Shown here: piece by piece, positions 6,909-8,176 of the stretch
How positions within the stretch are numbered: the stretch's first letter is position 1
Layout: every line of letters starts with the position of its first letter
Assembly (NCBI GenBank): GCA_028275295.1
Contig: JAPWUY010000062.1
Coordinates: 1 to 8,176, forward strand
Direction: 5' to 3'
Length of the DNA: 8,176 nucleotides
Source of the DNA: Thermodesulfobacteriota bacterium
GTDB lineage: Bacteria > Desulfobacterota > Desulfocorpusculales > Desulfocorpusculum
Made by a program: the position numbers and the translations under genes
Notes under the pieces: generated by a model
Told to the model about the DNA's origin: nothing
The model's input: the letters and a program-made list of their open reading frames with translations, nothing else
The model's database searches: none

Positions 6909-7852
6909 GAATGACCCCCGGCTTCATAGTGGGAGGCTCTCTGGCAATATTTCTCTGCGTGTTCTTCGTTGCAGTCCTGCTTCCTGGAATCACGGCCAAG
7001 GACACCCCATCCGAGATATTCAGGCCAAGGACCCCTTTGGAAGAGGAAGGGAGAAAGATTTACATCCAAAATGGCTGTTCCTATTGTCACAGCCAGTACG
7101 TGAGAAATCTCGACTGGGACCTGGGCGCCCAGAGAGTGGCTCAAGCTGGGGACTACGTGTCGGACAGGCCTCACCAACTGGGCTCGGAAAGGACCGGCCC
7201 GGATCTTTCCCAGGCAGGAGGGGAGCATCCAGATGATTGGCACATGGCCCATTTCATAAATCCCAGGTTCACGAGACCTGAATCCCTGATGCCCCCTTGG
7301 GAGTTTCTGGGCAGGGAAAGGCTCTTGGCACTCACAGCATATGTTCAGAGCCTGGGCTTCAAAGACGCCGACGCGCGGATGGCCCGCCAGCGTTACTGGA
7401 AACAAGAGGCGATCAAGGCTTACGAGGCAGGGCCAGATGCCAATGTGGAGTGGCTCCACAGCCATGTGCCAGAGCCCTGGAGGAAGCTTCCCAACCCCTA
7501 TCCCACAACCGAGGCCGGTCTTCTGAGGGGAAAGAGGATATATCAGAGCTTCTGCATAGGATGCCATGGCCCCATAGGAGATGGCATGGGCCCGGCTCAG
7601 CCTTATCTTTATCCTCCGCCCCTGAATTTCACCATTCTGAAGGGGAGGGGGATCTCAGGGGGCATTCTCTACTATCAGATCATGAATGGCATCACGGGCA
7701 CAGCCATGCCCTATTTCAAAAGGGAACTGGAATCCGAGAAGATCTGGGATGTGGGGAACTATGTCGCTGTGTACTTCATCGGAGAGACCGACGCGGGAGG
7801 AGAACCGAGAGGAATAGAAGCCTCGTACATCAGGCCTCGCGAGGGGAAGTGA
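6905..7852 (+). CDS. ccoO: CcoO-like subunit fused to a C-terminal cytochrome c domain (di-heme)
   Basis: The protein has 315 residues. An N-terminal anchor at about 7-28 is followed by a CcoO domain. Its heme motif C58-x-x-C61-H62 lies in GCSYCHSQYVR, the classic CcoO signature, and M129 in SLMPPWEF is the likely distal ligand. GDYVSDRPHQLGSERTGPDL at 82-101 is also CcoO-like. From about 205 a second class I cytochrome c domain begins, with C217-x-x-C220-H221 in CIGCHGPIGDG and M268 in GTAMPYF as likely distal ligand. This domain resembles one of the two cytochrome c domains of CcoP, so the protein probably does the work of CcoO plus part of CcoP, passing electrons from the ACIII cytochrome to CcoN. 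Usual CcoO is about 200 residues with a single heme. Both domains should be periplasmic. The open frame reaches back to 6650 inside ccoN, but that part is a shadow. The next gene begins one base after the stop. Confidence 0.92.
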   Translation: MRMTPGFIVGGSLAIFLCVFFVAVLLPGITAKDTPSEIFRPRTPLEEEGRKIYIQNGCSYCHSQYVRNLDWDLGAQRVAQAGDYVSDRPHQLGSERTGPDLSQAGGEHPDDWHMAHFINPRFTRPESLMPPWEFLGRERLLALTAYVQSLGFKDADARMARQRYWKQEAIKAYEAGPDANVEWLHSHVPEPWRKLPNPYPTTEAGLLRGKRIYQSFCIGCHGPIGDGMGPAQPYLYPPPLNFTILKGRGISGGILYYQIMNGITGTAMPYFKRELESEKIWDVGNYVAVYFIGETDAGGEPRGIEASYIRPREGK

Positions 7853-7853
7853 A

Positions 7854-8120
7854 ATGTACTTCTTGGGCTGGATCGTCCTCATAATGCTGGGTTTGGGAGC
7901 TGCCCTCTGGAGCTTCCTCTGGGCCCTCGAATCCGGGCAGATGGCAGAGCAGGAGAGGGCTAGATTCCTACCCCTGATAGCCGATGGAGAGAAGAAGGGC
8001 CATACTGAGCCAAGGGGGAAGGCCAGCATTGCACCCTATTTTCTCTTGCTTGTGGGGATACTCTTGCTCGGGGCAATTGTGGCCTGTTTTGTCCTGACCT
8101 TTGGGACGAGGGGGATATAG
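7854..8120 (+). CDS. ccoS: CcoS-like small membrane protein with an added second helix
   Basis: The protein has 88 residues. Transmembrane helix 1 lies at about 3-24, followed by a WSFLWALESGQMAEQERARF segment at 19-38. This resembles the CcoS/FixS assembly-protein pattern, in which the first helix leads to a W-A-x-x-S-G-Q-x-D/E motif. A hydrophilic linker with Lys and Glu follows, then a second helix at about 60-83. CcoS proteins are usually 50-70 residues with one helix and are needed for heme and copper insertion into cbb3 oxidase. The second helix is unexpected and could stand in for CcoQ or another small oxidase subunit. The start ATG is one base after the CcoO stop, with GAGGGG at 7841-7846, 7 bases upstream. 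The assignment rests on the short motif and the context, so a structural oxidase subunit is the main alternative. Confidence 0.6.
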   Translation: MYFLGWIVLIMLGLGAALWSFLWALESGQMAEQERARFLPLIADGEKKGHTEPRGKASIAPYFLLLVGILLLGAIVACFVLTFGTRGI

Positions 8121-8124
8121 GTCC

Positions 8125-8176
8125 ATGCGTTTTTTCCCTCTTTTGGACATCCAGTACGTGACACTGGCATTTTTCA
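8125..8176 (+). CDS. N-terminal start of a probable membrane protein (3' truncated)
   Basis: An ATG four bases after the preceding stop opens a frame that reads MRFFPLLDIQYVTLAFF and stays open to the window edge. GAGGGGG at 8107-8113 lies 11 bases upstream, slightly far but usable. The peptide has a short polar-aromatic head followed by what looks like the beginning of a hydrophobic helix, so an anchored cytochrome or a small oxidase-associated subunit is plausible from the position. Only 17 residues are visible, so no family can be named. Confidence 0.45.
   Translation, partial: MRFFPLLDIQYVTLAFF

Overview
The window is the inside of one long plus-strand respiratory operon. It encodes most of an alternative complex III (ACIII, a quinol:cytochrome c oxidoreductase unrelated to cytochrome bc1), followed immediately by a divergent cbb3-type oxygen reductase. 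The product is probably a complete quinol-to-oxygen electron path from a single transcript. The organism is a bacterium that respires oxygen, possibly at low concentration. The DNA has moderately high GC, and arginine is coded mostly by AGA/AGG (12 of 15 Arg codons in actD), a habit common in thermophiles and in some Desulfobacterota and Nitrospirota. That taxonomic placement is a weak inference, because no marker gene is present.

Layout, all on the plus strand. Positions 2-1918 hold the 3' part of actB (molybdopterin-oxidoreductase-like domain fused to a four-cluster Fe-S domain, cut by the window edge). Then come actC (1915-3243, NrfD-type quinol subunit), actD (3261-3785, two-helix DUF3341-type subunit), actF (3782-4993, second NrfD-like subunit) and actA (4995-5504, five-heme membrane-anchored cytochrome c). 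The oxidase part follows: ccoN (5517-6908, catalytic haem-copper subunit), a CcoO protein fused to an extra C-terminal cytochrome c domain (6905-7852), and a CcoS-like small membrane protein with one extra helix (7854-8120). The start of another membrane protein (8125 onward) runs off the end. Genes overlap by 4 bases or are separated by 1-17 bases, so they are almost certainly co-transcribed and translationally coupled. I see no promoter, terminator, RNA gene, repeat, CRISPR array or mobile element, and there is no gene-free stretch longer than about 20 bases.

How the parts should work together (inference from the families): quinol is oxidised at ActC, with ActF as a second NrfD-like subunit and ActD as an accessory membrane subunit. 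Electrons pass through the Fe-S clusters of ActB to the hemes of ActA, then to the two c-type hemes of the CcoO fusion, and finally to the low-spin heme and heme/CuB centre of CcoN, where O2 is reduced. Unusual points are actA lying after actF instead of before actB, no actE in the sequenced part, a fifth ActA heme motif spelled CX3CH, a di-heme CcoO fusion where a separate CcoP would be expected, Gln in CcoN where I expect a conserved Glu, and a two-helix CcoS. I do not see an entirely unknown system. The novelty is in how the complex is put together.
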